A stretch of 64,000 nucleotides of DNA from Sphingobacterium allocomposti. Its GTDB lineage: Bacteria > Bacteroidota > Bacteroidia > Sphingobacteriales > Sphingobacteriaceae. This document shows, piece by piece, positions 9,301 to 17,472 of this stretch. Under the pieces are notes generated by a model that saw only the letters and a list, made by a program, of their open reading frames with translations, made no database searches and had not been told where the DNA came from. The position numbers and the translations under genes are program-made. The stretch lies in contig NZ_VNHX01000016.1 in NCBI RefSeq assembly GCF_008124885.1, forward strand, positions 1 to 64,000, written 5' to 3'. Each line of letters starts with the position of its first letter. Position 1 is the first letter of the stretch.

Positions 9301-9643
9301 CTACGACTGGGCCAGGGATTCCTGGACGCCCAGCAATCCGAATTCAAAGTTGCCGCTCCTGACGACCTATACCGACGCGGGCGAGAATTTCATCAATTCT
9401 ACGTTTTGGCTACAGGATGCATCGTATCTGCGGATGAAAAACATTACGCTGGCTTATCAGCTTCCGGACAGCTGGATGTCGCGTTTAGGCGCTCGGAAAC
9501 TGTCTATTTATCTTAGTGGTCAGAATCTGTTGACATTCAGCAAGTTCAAGATGTGGGATCCGGAGCTGACGACGACCAAAGGGGATCTGTACGAGTATCC
9601 TAATTTAAAGACTTACAGTGCGGGAATCAATCTAAATTTTTAA
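6305..9643 (+). CDS. SusC/RagA-family TonB-dependent outer-membrane receptor with STN domain
   Basis: The 1112-residue protein has a signal peptide (about 18-40, ending TMAQ), an STN signalling domain (about 48-112) and a carboxypeptidase-regulatory-like domain (about 127-198). A plug (about 214-330, with QVNGAVSVVKMED and VLKDAAAAIYGSR) and a beta-barrel ending in YSAGINLNF follow. It imports oligosaccharides together with the adjacent SusD. The STN domain explains its coupling to FecR and sigma. The downstream pectin enzymes suggest pectin or rhamnogalacturonan fragments as substrate, which is an inference from context. Confidence 0.95.
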   Translation: MRRRFSFRRLSYIRARNGYRLAASCLLAVMLQLGGQTMAQEINLQKKNYALSDLLERMEEQSGYSFFYNRKHVEDKNVSIRIPRGTVIEILDSVLPPLGLHYERREDAIVISQRRGPAAQNVNQQMLRGRVLDGQGQPLKGVTVRAVDGGASTSTDQTGAFSLSGSAPMEVSFHMVGYNTLTQTLTGETGQAITLTPSNSELEEVVVVGYRSVRRDQVNGAVSVVKMEDKEKQTITHSSQALYGTSGVWINQAGSKPGNDGTTIRIRGVNTLNNANPLVLLDGIEYSLGEIDPADIESITVLKDAAAAIYGSRSSNGVILVTSKKGAAGKTKIDFRAHTGIQEASFLPDVVDDPILYMQMRNRAEANSGKTALSYSQAQIDEYRAGLGTDPSVYPASNWFDIALDRGILQQYNARVTGGTKQINFTAGAGYMDQKGIFIANDDAKRYSFDIKVSAQATPRLKLNAGFIGNLREFNEVGYGTSTVMSVIMRGLPIMSDYRRGNVYGSTWLYTPGRNNIENPRMEVEQGFTLRDYQETLTNLSLEYKLPLGITYHNTLGYRRIDHFSKDFIPQMYTVDPKTGDMRNFNGSAPRVKDWDSLDKQFTLSHRLVFENQWDGHNVHVMAGQDYQINDGRNFQAYNWGFYDNTLWELNALSDQTNAQATGGSAVSKLASVYGRFAYDYQGKYTLEGSLRYDGSSRFAPGNQWSFFPSASVGWTVNKESFFKSETVNFLKLRASVGKLGNQAVGIGVYNSTFNINPTYNYSFGGTTVGGAATAALTDRNIRWESTLSYNAGVDMSLWNKWSITADYFYKRTFDILRAINIASQVGGLTGPTVNLGKVDNKGWEIGSSFTDRKGDLSYSLNGSVSYVKNKVVDIGGQQVISGRYIIKEGYAINSYYLYEATGYYQSQQEIDEATAVYGTRSKLKPGYIKYANHNGDNYIDDADKIITGSSIPTWTYGFGLRVGYKNLSLESQFQGVADVDVYPTGNVAFPFNNGANVTYDWARDSWTPSNPNSKLPLLTTYTDAGENFINSTFWLQDASYLRMKNITLAYQLPDSWMSRLGARKLSIYLSGQNLLTFSKFKMWDPELTTTKGDLYEYPNLKTYSAGINLNF

Positions 9644-9651
9644 CGAAGATC

Positions 9652-11247
9652 ATGAAAAAGAACAAAATAGGAAAGCTTTTGCTCATGGCTGTGGCGGCGT
9701 CTTTCTTAAGCTCCTGCGACCTGACCGTGACCCCTACCGACAGGTACGACCAGGAAAGTTTCTGGCTGGGCGCTAAGACGGCCCAGGCCGGACTGGTGGG
9801 CTGTTACTCTGCCCTTTCCAATCAATATCTCTATGGCAATGCCTCGGTGCTATGGGAAGAATCGGCATCGCCAAATGCGTACAACTATGATAACAGGCTC
9901 GGATGGAACAATGTAGCATTGGGTACGCATACGGCGGATATCGCGTTGGTAAATGGCAGGTGGTCTGCGGCGTATACCGGGATCGGTCGGTGTAATGCAC
10001 TGCTTGATAATATTGATGGTAATATGGAGCTTACAGCCTTGCAGATTGGGCAGATGAAGGCTGAGGCACGCTTCCTGCGGGCGCTATTTTACCATCTGCT
10101 GATCAGCTATTATGGAGACGTACCTCTGATTACAGCCGAGGCCGACATAGCGCAGGGATCCCTGCCCCGTACGAAACGGGACGAGGTAGCCCGGTTTATC
10201 GTCCGTGAGCTGGACGAGATAGCTCCGTCTTTGCCATTACGTTACCTAGATAAAGCAGACTTTGGACGGCCAACGCGGGGGGCAGCGCTCGCGCTGAAAG
10301 CAAAAGTCATGCTGTTCGAGGCGAGCCCGCTTTTTAATGGGAACTCTGATCGGGAAAAATGGCGGCAGGCGGCTGATGCTGCGAAGGCTGTTATCGATCT
10401 CGGTGTGTACAGTCTATATCCTAACTACCGAACCCTGTTCTCCGTTGCTGCAGAAAACAGTTCGGAGTCTATCTTCGATATCCAGTTTGTCAATGAGCCT
10501 AATCGCGGTAGTAGTTTCGATGTGACGATCAGGCAGTATGGCAATGCCGCACCGCTGCTTGATCTCGTACAAAGCTACGTTATGGTGGACGGAAAGCCGA
10601 AAGAAGAGTCGGCTTACAGCGAGTCAGATACCTATGAAAACCGGGACCCACGTTTCAAGCAGACCATCATTTATCCCGGCGCCACGTTTTTGGGAGAGGT
10701 TGTCCGAAACGACGGCAACAATACCAATTTTAAGGTCGTGCAAACGGGCTTTGCATTTAAGAAATACAGTATATACGACGCGGGAGCGGCAACGACTGCC
10801 CAGATACAGATTGGAGACAATATGTCGGAGATCAACTATATGGTGTTGCGTTACGCGGATATATTGCTGATGTATGCGGAGGCGAAAAATGAGCTGGGAG
10901 AGCTTTCAGAGGATGTGTGGAACATGACAGTGCGTGCTATACGTCAGCGGGCGGGCTTCTCGCTGCAGAGCGCGCTGAACTATCCCGGCGGCGACCTGTC
11001 GAAATTACGGGAGATTATACGGTACGAGCGGCGCGTAGAGTTTGCGGGAGAAGGATACTATTACAACGACGTGCGCCGTTGGCGTACAGCTGAAAATGTG
11101 CTTAATGCCACGATCCGTAAACACGATGGTACGCCGATCATAACGCGGACGTTCGACGCGGCCCGCGACTACTGGTGGCCGGTTTCTACGACACAGATGG
11201 AATTGAACCCTAATCTTAAACCTAACAACCCCGGCTGGGGACAATAA
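9652..11247 (+). CDS. SusD/RagB-family glycan-binding lipoprotein
   Basis: The 531-residue lipoprotein has lipobox Cys at residue 22 (AASFLSSC). It contains the TPR-like helices of the SusD fold (KAEARFLRALFYHLLISYYG; RPTRGAALALKAKVMLFEAS) and the conserved C-terminal region with VLRYADILLMYAEAKNELG, IRYERRVEFAGEG and a final NPNLKPNNPGWGQ. It starts 8 bp after the SusC stop and should form the lid of the SusCD transporter on the cell surface. Binding residues for a specific glycan cannot be read from sequence. Confidence 0.95.
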   Translation: MKKNKIGKLLLMAVAASFLSSCDLTVTPTDRYDQESFWLGAKTAQAGLVGCYSALSNQYLYGNASVLWEESASPNAYNYDNRLGWNNVALGTHTADIALVNGRWSAAYTGIGRCNALLDNIDGNMELTALQIGQMKAEARFLRALFYHLLISYYGDVPLITAEADIAQGSLPRTKRDEVARFIVRELDEIAPSLPLRYLDKADFGRPTRGAALALKAKVMLFEASPLFNGNSDREKWRQAADAAKAVIDLGVYSLYPNYRTLFSVAAENSSESIFDIQFVNEPNRGSSFDVTIRQYGNAAPLLDLVQSYVMVDGKPKEESAYSESDTYENRDPRFKQTIIYPGATFLGEVVRNDGNNTNFKVVQTGFAFKKYSIYDAGAATTAQIQIGDNMSEINYMVLRYADILLMYAEAKNELGELSEDVWNMTVRAIRQRAGFSLQSALNYPGGDLSKLREIIRYERRVEFAGEGYYYNDVRRWRTAENVLNATIRKHDGTPIITRTFDAARDYWWPVSTTQMELNPNLKPNNPGWGQ

Positions 11248-11257
11248 AAATACAAGA

Positions 11258-12271
11258 ATGAAAGCAATACGATATTTTATTTTGAGCTGCATGGTGGTGC
11301 TATTATCGTGCAAAGAAGACCACGCCCCCATCCTCGATTTCTCGGATCCTTTTGGTGATAGTTCTGACGAAAATGTACCTGTACCCGGACTATGGGAGAG
11401 TGAGCGTCCTATTCTGATCAGTGAACAGTCCCAGAGCCAGGTGCTGATCATCGATTCACTAAGCAAGGGGGAGCTATGGTCATGGAAGGCTGCCGAAGCG
11501 TTAAGTACGGCAGAGGCGGCATGGTTCCGGGAAATCGACGAAGCAAAAGCCGTATATAATAGGAAGTACGTACTGCTGACGGCGTCGAGCGGAGGTGTCG
11601 CACTGGTTCGGATTGCCGATAAGAAGATCATGTTCTACACGAATGCCAAGGGGAGTCCACACTCGGCGGAGGTCCTGCCCGACGGAAACATCGTCGTTTC
11701 CTGCAGCACGACGTCGGACGGTGAAGGGGATGCACTTAAGCTATACAAGGTGGATTCCTTATCCGCCTATGTAGCGAAAGAAACAAAACGCTATAACCTC
11801 ACTTTTGGGCATAATGCGGTCTGGGATCTGAAGCGGAATGTTCTTTGGGCAACCGACGACCAGAACCTCTATACCTACCGCTACAACGGCAACAGCTCTA
11901 ATCCGGAGCTTATAAAGGAGGAGGTCTTTTATGGTCTGCCGGATAGGAGCCCCCACGACCTGTTCCCCGTATACGGAAAAGATCAGCTCTACCTTACTAC
12001 GGCAACAGGAATTTATATTTTTGACATCGGAACAGAAACATTTTCCCCGCACCCGTATGCTAAGGCTAATATCAAGTCGATTTCCGATGGGCCGCACGGT
12101 TTTGGCACGCTGGTCATCGAGCCTAACATGTCTTACTGGACGGACAGGCTGACGAACATCCGCGGCGTCAGCGTCTTTTTCAAACCGGGGTACAAAATGT
12201 ACAAGGCGCGGTGGTTCATAGATAACCCGTTCAGCTATCCTACTGAACACCCTTATGTTCAGTCTAATTAA
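11258..12271 (+). CDS. PUL-associated lipoprotein, DUF6528-like beta-propeller
   Basis: The 337-residue lipoprotein has the lipobox Cys at residue 18 (VVLLSC, followed by KED). Repeated blade-like segments such as RPILISEQSQSQVLIID, SPHSAEVLPDGNIVVSCSTT and the GHNAVWDLKRNVLWATDDQ stretch suggest a beta-propeller of the DUF6528 kind. The family name is from memory, not from a search. It lies 10 bp after susD in the sigma/FecR operon. It probably binds a glycan or presents it to SusCD, or acts as a lyase-like propeller; no catalytic residues were recognised. Confidence 0.6.
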   Translation: MKAIRYFILSCMVVLLSCKEDHAPILDFSDPFGDSSDENVPVPGLWESERPILISEQSQSQVLIIDSLSKGELWSWKAAEALSTAEAAWFREIDEAKAVYNRKYVLLTASSGGVALVRIADKKIMFYTNAKGSPHSAEVLPDGNIVVSCSTTSDGEGDALKLYKVDSLSAYVAKETKRYNLTFGHNAVWDLKRNVLWATDDQNLYTYRYNGNSSNPELIKEEVFYGLPDRSPHDLFPVYGKDQLYLTTATGIYIFDIGTETFSPHPYAKANIKSISDGPHGFGTLVIEPNMSYWTDRLTNIRGVSVFFKPGYKMYKARWFIDNPFSYPTEHPYVQSN

Positions 12272-12323
12272 GACGACGGGGCGACAATATATTTATGTAC
12301 TGATGCTTAAAGTAACTTATAAC

Positions 12324-13523
12324 ATGGTAAAAAACATCTTTTTATATCTGATGCTGTTGACACTGTTCATGGGCGCATGCCAACGTGCTGACGATCCGCA
12401 GCCCTGGCAACCAGACTTTATCAGGACTAACCTTCCCGCAACTTTGTCTATAGAAGGAGGTGTGGAGTTTGAGCTGTATATCGCCGACGCGGAACCTGGC
12501 GCGGCATATGTCTGGACAGTGCCGCAGGCGCTGGAAATCGTCGATGGCCAGCAGACAAACCGGATCGTTGTACGCGGAAGCCGTCAGGGTGGCCTTATTC
12601 CTGCAAAATCTATTGGTGTACAGGGCGAGCGCAATGGCGAAAAGAGCTTTACACGCTGGTTCTACAAAGAGATTACAATCCTGGCACCGCCACCGTCGTT
12701 GGAGAACTACCGGACGAAGCGCTTCGGTAGCAAAACCTGGATGATTGAAAACCTCAACGAGAAGGGGGCGGACGGCAACCTCGGTTGGGAGTACAATAAC
12801 GATAATAGCAAGGCTTCGACCTACGGCAGGTTGTACACCTGGCATGAAGCAATGACCGGTATATCCAAAGCCACGGAGGCCGATAATCCTTATACCTGGG
12901 GAGCGAGTGGCGTTGACGATGCCGGCAATGCTTATATCCTCGATGGTACAAGTGCAAATTCGTTCAACATACAGGTTCAGGGAGCCTGTCCGACGGGATG
13001 GCATGTGCCAAACGTAAACGACTGGTACGACCTGTTGGTTGCTATTAAGACCGAGTATGCGATACCGGGTAATACACTAGCGGATATCGGGTCAACAAAA
13101 GACGGCTATACCGTCGGCTGGGGCCGGGAAATAGGCGTGGTCAACTCGATCACGTTGACGAATTGGGGAATCGTTGCCCCATACCTGAAAGGTAGCAGCC
13201 CCGTGAGCAGCGGCGGGCTGTGGCAGGGAGGCACGACGTTTTATTATGGCGGCAACGCCAACTTCCCCGGCGGAGACTACCCATTATATAAGGAGTTGAG
13301 CCGTGAGATAGACTTCAACATACTGCCTGCCGGCAGATGGAACGAAGGCTCCCGGGTATTTCAACAAGAAGGAGTTTACTCTTACCATTGGGTCGCATTT
13401 ATAACGACGGCGGGGGCGCATAATCCATTACGTGTTACGGTGGGATCGGGTAATGCAAACTTCTCGAACGGCGCCGAAAGTGCCACAAATGGACATTCGT
13501 TGCGTTGCGTAGCAAACTACTAG
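12324..13523 (+). CDS. FISUMP-domain lipoprotein
   Basis: The 399-residue lipoprotein starts MVKNIFLYLMLLTLFMGAC with lipobox Cys at 19. This start replaces an upstream in-frame one at 12255 that would overlap the previous gene. After a short Ig-like N-terminal part it carries the FISUMP (TIGR02145, Fibrobacter major paralogous) domain. Visible blocks are FGSKTWMIENLNEK, YGRLYTWHEAM, GACPTGWHVPNVNDW, LPAGRW and the terminal LRCVANY. Such proteins are surface-exposed and often found at the end of SusCD operons, with unknown binding roles. It is the last gene before the terminator. Confidence 0.85.
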   Translation: MVKNIFLYLMLLTLFMGACQRADDPQPWQPDFIRTNLPATLSIEGGVEFELYIADAEPGAAYVWTVPQALEIVDGQQTNRIVVRGSRQGGLIPAKSIGVQGERNGEKSFTRWFYKEITILAPPPSLENYRTKRFGSKTWMIENLNEKGADGNLGWEYNNDNSKASTYGRLYTWHEAMTGISKATEADNPYTWGASGVDDAGNAYILDGTSANSFNIQVQGACPTGWHVPNVNDWYDLLVAIKTEYAIPGNTLADIGSTKDGYTVGWGREIGVVNSITLTNWGIVAPYLKGSSPVSSGGLWQGGTTFYYGGNANFPGGDYPLYKELSREIDFNILPAGRWNEGSRVFQQEGVYSYHWVAFITTAGAHNPLRVTVGSGNANFSNGAESATNGHSLRCVANY

Positions 13524-13536
13524 CGGTAGCGTATAG

Positions 13537-13570
13537 GATCGGCTTGGTAGCTCCAAGCCGATCTTTTTTT
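13537..13570 (+). terminator. Rho-independent terminator of the sigma-FecR-SusCD operon
   Basis: GATCGGCTTGG (13537-13547) and CCAAGCCGATC (13553-13563) form a perfect 11-bp stem with loop TAGCT, followed by T7. It lies 14 bp after the FISUMP stop. Confidence 0.92.
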
Positions 13571-13574
13571 AGCG

Positions 13575-13850
13575 ATTACACAATCTACGATTTTACGTCT
13601 TTTACACCCACGCCTTTACAAATAAACGACTTTACATTTTAGAAGTGAGAAGTTAGAAGTTAGAAATGAGAAGTCAGAAATTAGGAGTTAGAAATTAGGT
13701 GTTAGGTCTTAGCTCAGCTTAGCTTTACGAATCAGCAACTCAACGACTTTACGGCTTATAGCCATCTGCCATCTGCTATTTGCTATTAGCCCCTCTTTAC
13801 GCCTTCACAAATCGACAACTTTACGCCCTCACAATTTACCTGCTTCGCCG
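13575..13850. repeat. Dispersed low-complexity intergenic repeat, reverse orientation
   Basis: The segment contains GCCTTTACAAATAAACGACT, AGAAGTTAGAAGTTAGAAAT, TTTACGGCTTATAGCCATCT and GCCATCTGCTATTTGCTATT. These are reverse complements of the text found at 800-1140 and 1440-1570. No gene is seen between the terminator and the GH43 gene. Confidence 0.7.
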
Positions 13851-13852
13851 CC

Positions 13853-13878
13853 TGCAAACGTTGCCGGTAACGTTTGCA
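13853..13878. promoter_or_regulatory. 26-bp near-perfect palindrome upstream of the pectin-enzyme operon (operator candidate)
   Basis: TGCAAACGTT (13853-13862) and AACGTTTGCA (13869-13878) are perfect arms around GCCGGT, whose inner CCGG is itself palindromic, so only one base pair is mismatched. Each arm holds an AACGTTTGC-type half site reminiscent of LacI-family operators. It ends 9 bp before the proposed -33 element. A hairpin/attenuator reading is also possible because T6 follows shortly after (13883-13888). Confidence 0.55.
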
Positions 13879-13887
13879 CAATCTTTT

Positions 13888-13918
13888 TTGCGGCACTCTT
13901 TAAAAATGAGTATCCTTG
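13888..13918 (+). promoter_or_regulatory. Candidate promoter of the GH43-CE8-CE12 operon
   Basis: TTG (13888-13890) lies 20 bp before TATCCTTG (13911-13918), which differs at one position from the Bacteroidota -7 consensus TAnnTTTG. The start codon follows at 13947. Confidence 0.5.
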
Positions 13919-13946
13919 TGACTGCCAATATAAATCAGACACAGCT

Positions 13947-15578
13947 ATGAACAAACTGGCTTTATTTTTACTTGTTTCGATATCATCGGGCTCCATGGTC
14001 TATGCGCAGACACCGTATGTTTCGTCGGTCTGGGTTGCCGATCTTGGCAACGGGCGCTATAAAAATCCTATTTTGCATGCGGATTATTCGGATCCTGATG
14101 TGGTCCGTGCAGGTGACGATTTCTACATGATCGCTTCCAGTTTCAATCATGCCCCCGGCCTTCCGATACTGCATTCCAAAGATCTGGTCAACTGGAAAAT
14201 TGTCTCCCACGCCTTACCGAGGCAGCTTCCGGAAGATGTATTCCGCCAGGTTCAACATGGAAACGGCGTTTGGGCGCCGTCGATCCGCTATCACGGGGGC
14301 GTCTTTTATATTTACTGGGGCGATCCTGATTTCGGTATCTACATGATTAAGACCGATGATCCGGGAGGGCAGTGGTCTACGCCGGAGCTCGTGCTGGAGG
14401 GGAAGGGGCTGATTGACCCCTGTCCGTTCTGGGACGACGACGGCAACAACTATATGTCTTTTGCCTATGCGGGGAGCCGCGCCGGACTGAAGAGCGTCGT
14501 TGCTATTGCACGGTTGGATGCAACCGGTAGCAAGGCCCTGGACCGTGGCGTGATCGTGTACGATGGCCATGAAGATGATCCCACTATTGAGGGCACAAAA
14601 ATGCACAAGCGCAACGGCTATTACTACTTATTTGCTCCGGCAGGCGGCGTGTCGACCGGCTGGCAGTTGGTGTTGCGTTCGAAAAATATATATGGCCCCT
14701 ATGAACGCCATGTGGCAATGCATCAGGGGAGCTCGCCCATCAACGGCCCGCATCAGGGCGCATGGGTGGATACGCCCGGGGGAGAAGACTGGTTTATACA
14801 TTTCCAGGACAAGGATGCCTATGGGCGAGTCGTCCATCTGCAGCCGATGAAGTGGGTGAACGACTGGCCTGTGATCGGTATCGAAAATGGCGTGAAAGGT
14901 ACGGGCGAACCTGTCCTGACCCATCGGAAGCCTAACGTGGGTAAAACCTATGCGGTGGAGACGCCGGCGGAGTCGGACGAGTTTGACGCCCCGTTGCTCG
15001 GTAAACAATGGCAGTGGCAGGCGAATCCTGACGGAACGTGGCTGATGCCGGCTAAGCGCGGGCACCTGACGCTATATTCGCAGCAGGTACCTGAAGGCTA
15101 CAAAAATCTGCTTGATATCCCGAACATACTGACGCAGAAGTTCCCGGCGGAGGAATTTACGGCGACGGTGAAGATGCGTCTGGTGGGGCACGAAAAGATA
15201 GAGAACGAGCGCGCTGGCTTTGCCGTCGTCGGCGAGGACTACAGCCAGCTCTATGTGAAGCAACACGACGGCCGCCAGTCCTTACACTATGCAAGCTGCA
15301 AAAATGGGCTGACCTCCGGGCAGGAAGTGGTCGCCGATGTCGCAACGCTCCCCGTGGGAGAATATGTGTACCTCCGTGTCGCCGTCAGCACAGGTGCGGT
15401 ATGCCGGTGGTCATACAGCCTCGATGGAAAGAAGTACATACCGGTTGGAGATGCTTTCTCCGCGAAGCCGGGAAAATGGATAGGTGCCACGTTGGGCCTA
15501 TATGCCGCGCGCGACAACCAGATAAACGATAGTGGTTATGCTGAATTCGACTGGTTTAGAGTGGAACCTTTAAAATAG
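13947..15578 (+). CDS. Glycoside hydrolase family 43 (beta-xylosidase/arabinofuranosidase type) with C-terminal beta-sandwich
   Basis: The 543-residue secreted protein has a signal peptide ending MVYAQ (about residue 21). The five-bladed GH43 propeller covers about 40-320. Catalytic candidates are the base Asp49 in DYSDPDVVR, the pKa-modulating Asp157 in LIDPCPFWDDDG and the acid Glu215 in TIEGTKMHKRNG. A C-terminal concanavalin-like domain (about 340-543, GH43_C2 type) follows. It probably removes arabinose or xylose side chains from pectic polymers. It leads a three-gene operon with pectinesterase and rhamnogalacturonan acetylesterase, spaced 10 bp apart. Confidence 0.92.
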   Translation: MNKLALFLLVSISSGSMVYAQTPYVSSVWVADLGNGRYKNPILHADYSDPDVVRAGDDFYMIASSFNHAPGLPILHSKDLVNWKIVSHALPRQLPEDVFRQVQHGNGVWAPSIRYHGGVFYIYWGDPDFGIYMIKTDDPGGQWSTPELVLEGKGLIDPCPFWDDDGNNYMSFAYAGSRAGLKSVVAIARLDATGSKALDRGVIVYDGHEDDPTIEGTKMHKRNGYYYLFAPAGGVSTGWQLVLRSKNIYGPYERHVAMHQGSSPINGPHQGAWVDTPGGEDWFIHFQDKDAYGRVVHLQPMKWVNDWPVIGIENGVKGTGEPVLTHRKPNVGKTYAVETPAESDEFDAPLLGKQWQWQANPDGTWLMPAKRGHLTLYSQQVPEGYKNLLDIPNILTQKFPAEEFTATVKMRLVGHEKIENERAGFAVVGEDYSQLYVKQHDGRQSLHYASCKNGLTSGQEVVADVATLPVGEYVYLRVAVSTGAVCRWSYSLDGKKYIPVGDAFSAKPGKWIGATLGLYAARDNQINDSGYAEFDWFRVEPLK

Positions 15579-15588
15579 ACAGAACAGT

Positions 15589-16587
15589 ATGTATTTACGT
15601 ATATTATTACTTGTATTGGCTGTGGCCGTCGGCATGATGGGCGGCGCGGCGCAGACGGTGGATAACAGGCTGGAGCTGGTGGTGTCGCAGGATGGATCGG
15701 GTGATTTTACGACGATACAGGAGGCTGTCAACCATGTCCGGGATCACGCCGAAAAGCGGGTGGTCATCCATATTAAGGCGGGCACTTACAAAGAGAAGGT
15801 CGTTATCCCATCGTTCAAACGGAATATTACGTTAAGGGGTGAGGGAAAGGAGAAAACGGTGATAGCCTATGACGACTATTCGGGTAAACCCTTCCGCGGG
15901 ATTGATGCGACGGGCAATCCGAAGTTCAGCACGTATACCTCCTACACCTTGCTGATAGCCGCGAACGACTGCTCGCTGGAAGCGCTGACAGTTTCGAATA
16001 CGGCGGGCAGAGTAGGACAGGCTGTTGCTGTCCACACCGAGGGCGACCGGATCGTCATCCGCAACTGCAATATATTTGGAAACCAGGACACGCTTTACCT
16101 CGCCAAAGGAGGTACCCGCAATTATCTGGATAACTGTGTGATCAGCGGCACCACTGACTTTATCTTCGGCGCGGCGACAGCTTACTTTTTTAGATGTACG
16201 ATAGAAAGTCTGCACAACTCATATATCACAGCGGCATCGACAACGGCCGAGGATAGCTATGGTTTTGTGTTCGAGTCATGCTCGTTAACCGCGAAAGATC
16301 AAGCGGTGAACAATGTTTATCTTGGCAGGCCGTGGCGCCCGTATGCGAAAACCGTTTTTATTAATACGGTAATGGGAAGTCATATTGCTCCTGAAGGATG
16401 GAATGCCTGGGCGGGAGACAAAAATTTTCCGGACAAAGAGAAGACGGCCTTTTATGCGGAATATGGGAGCTCCGGCCCCGGAGCGGAGGATCTGTCAAAA
16501 AGGGTGCCGTGGTCACATCAGCTAAAGAAGACCGCTCTTAAGGATTTTGCGCGTGAGAGGGTGTTAAACGGATGGAATCCACTTTAA
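15589..16587 (+). CDS. Pectinesterase (carbohydrate esterase family 8)
   Basis: The 332-residue protein has a signal peptide (about 1-22) and a right-handed beta-helix. Pectin methylesterase signatures are AGTYKEKV, GQAVAVH, GNQDTLY (oxyanion Gln and acid Asp), GTTDFIFGAA (nucleophile Asp) and LGRPWRPYAKT (conserved Arg). It removes methyl esters from homogalacturonan in the periplasm or at the cell surface and makes it accessible to lyases and hydrolases. It is the second gene of the operon, in the right place for pectin processing. Confidence 0.95.
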   Translation: MYLRILLLVLAVAVGMMGGAAQTVDNRLELVVSQDGSGDFTTIQEAVNHVRDHAEKRVVIHIKAGTYKEKVVIPSFKRNITLRGEGKEKTVIAYDDYSGKPFRGIDATGNPKFSTYTSYTLLIAANDCSLEALTVSNTAGRVGQAVAVHTEGDRIVIRNCNIFGNQDTLYLAKGGTRNYLDNCVISGTTDFIFGAATAYFFRCTIESLHNSYITAASTTAEDSYGFVFESCSLTAKDQAVNNVYLGRPWRPYAKTVFINTVMGSHIAPEGWNAWAGDKNFPDKEKTAFYAEYGSSGPGAEDLSKRVPWSHQLKKTALKDFARERVLNGWNPL

Positions 16588-16597
16588 AATACTACCT

Positions 16598-17377
16598 ATG
16601 AGATACTATAGCCTGTTTGGCGCTTTGGCGATAGCGGCGGCCCTGCTCACGGCCTTTTCGTACCGCAAGGTGACGACGGTCTACCTTATCGGTGACTCGA
16701 CCGTGGCTGACTATACGCTGGAAGACAACTACGAGAGCAGACGCTATCCGATAGCCGGCTGGGGGCAGCTATTTCAGCCATTCTTTGTCAGCGACAGCCT
16801 CAGGCATGTGAGGCATCTGCTGGGCCGGGCAAATGAAGTGGTTGTCGACAACCGCGCCAAAGGGGGGCGTAGTACGCGTACGTTCTTTCAGGAAGGACGG
16901 TGGGCGGCCGTATATCGAGACCTTCGGAAAGGTGATGTTGTCATGATACAGTTCGGCCATAATGACGGCGCGGAAAACAAGCCGGAACGCTATGTGGATA
17001 CGATGGGTTATAAAGCGTTTCTCCGTCTGTTCGTTGAGCAGGCCCGTCAGAAGGGGGCACTTCCCATCCTGCTCACACCGGTGGCCCGTAACTACCCATG
17101 GCAGAAAGGTAAGCTTCAGCATGTGCACGGCGGCTACCCGCAGGCTGTAAAAGAAGTGGCTGCCGAGTTGAGTGTAAAGCTCATTGACCTGAATGAGCTT
17201 TCGATGCAGCATTTCTCGGCAAAAGGGCAGTCTTATGTTACCGAACACTATTTTATGAATCTGCCGGCGGGAAAGTTCGAGGCCTATCCCGGGGGGCAGA
17301 AAGACAATACCCATTTTCAGATAGCAGGAGGGAGGGCCGTGGCCCAGCTGGTGTTCAGCGCCATGAAGGAACTGTGA
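16598..17377 (+). CDS. Rhamnogalacturonan acetylesterase (CE12, SGNH fold)
   Basis: The 259-residue protein has an N-terminal hydrophobic signal segment (about 5-22). SGNH blocks are TVYLIGDSTVADY (Ser nucleophile), NRAKGGRSTRTFF (block II), MIQFGHNDG (block III) and the catalytic DNTHFQIAGG (Asp/His). This pattern fits rhamnogalacturonan acetylesterases (RhgT/YesT type), which deacetylate the rhamnogalacturonan-I backbone. Third gene of the pectin-enzyme operon; no clear terminator was found after it. Confidence 0.92.
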   Translation: MRYYSLFGALAIAAALLTAFSYRKVTTVYLIGDSTVADYTLEDNYESRRYPIAGWGQLFQPFFVSDSLRHVRHLLGRANEVVVDNRAKGGRSTRTFFQEGRWAAVYRDLRKGDVVMIQFGHNDGAENKPERYVDTMGYKAFLRLFVEQARQKGALPILLTPVARNYPWQKGKLQHVHGGYPQAVKEVAAELSVKLIDLNELSMQHFSAKGQSYVTEHYFMNLPAGKFEAYPGGQKDNTHFQIAGGRAVAQLVFSAMKEL

Positions 17378-17472
17378 GTCTTATTCCCAAATTAGGAAAT
17401 GAGCTGTTTTGTCTTTACTTTTATAGCTGCTTCTGGCAAACTTGAACCTGCTGTAGTTGTATTATTTTATGT

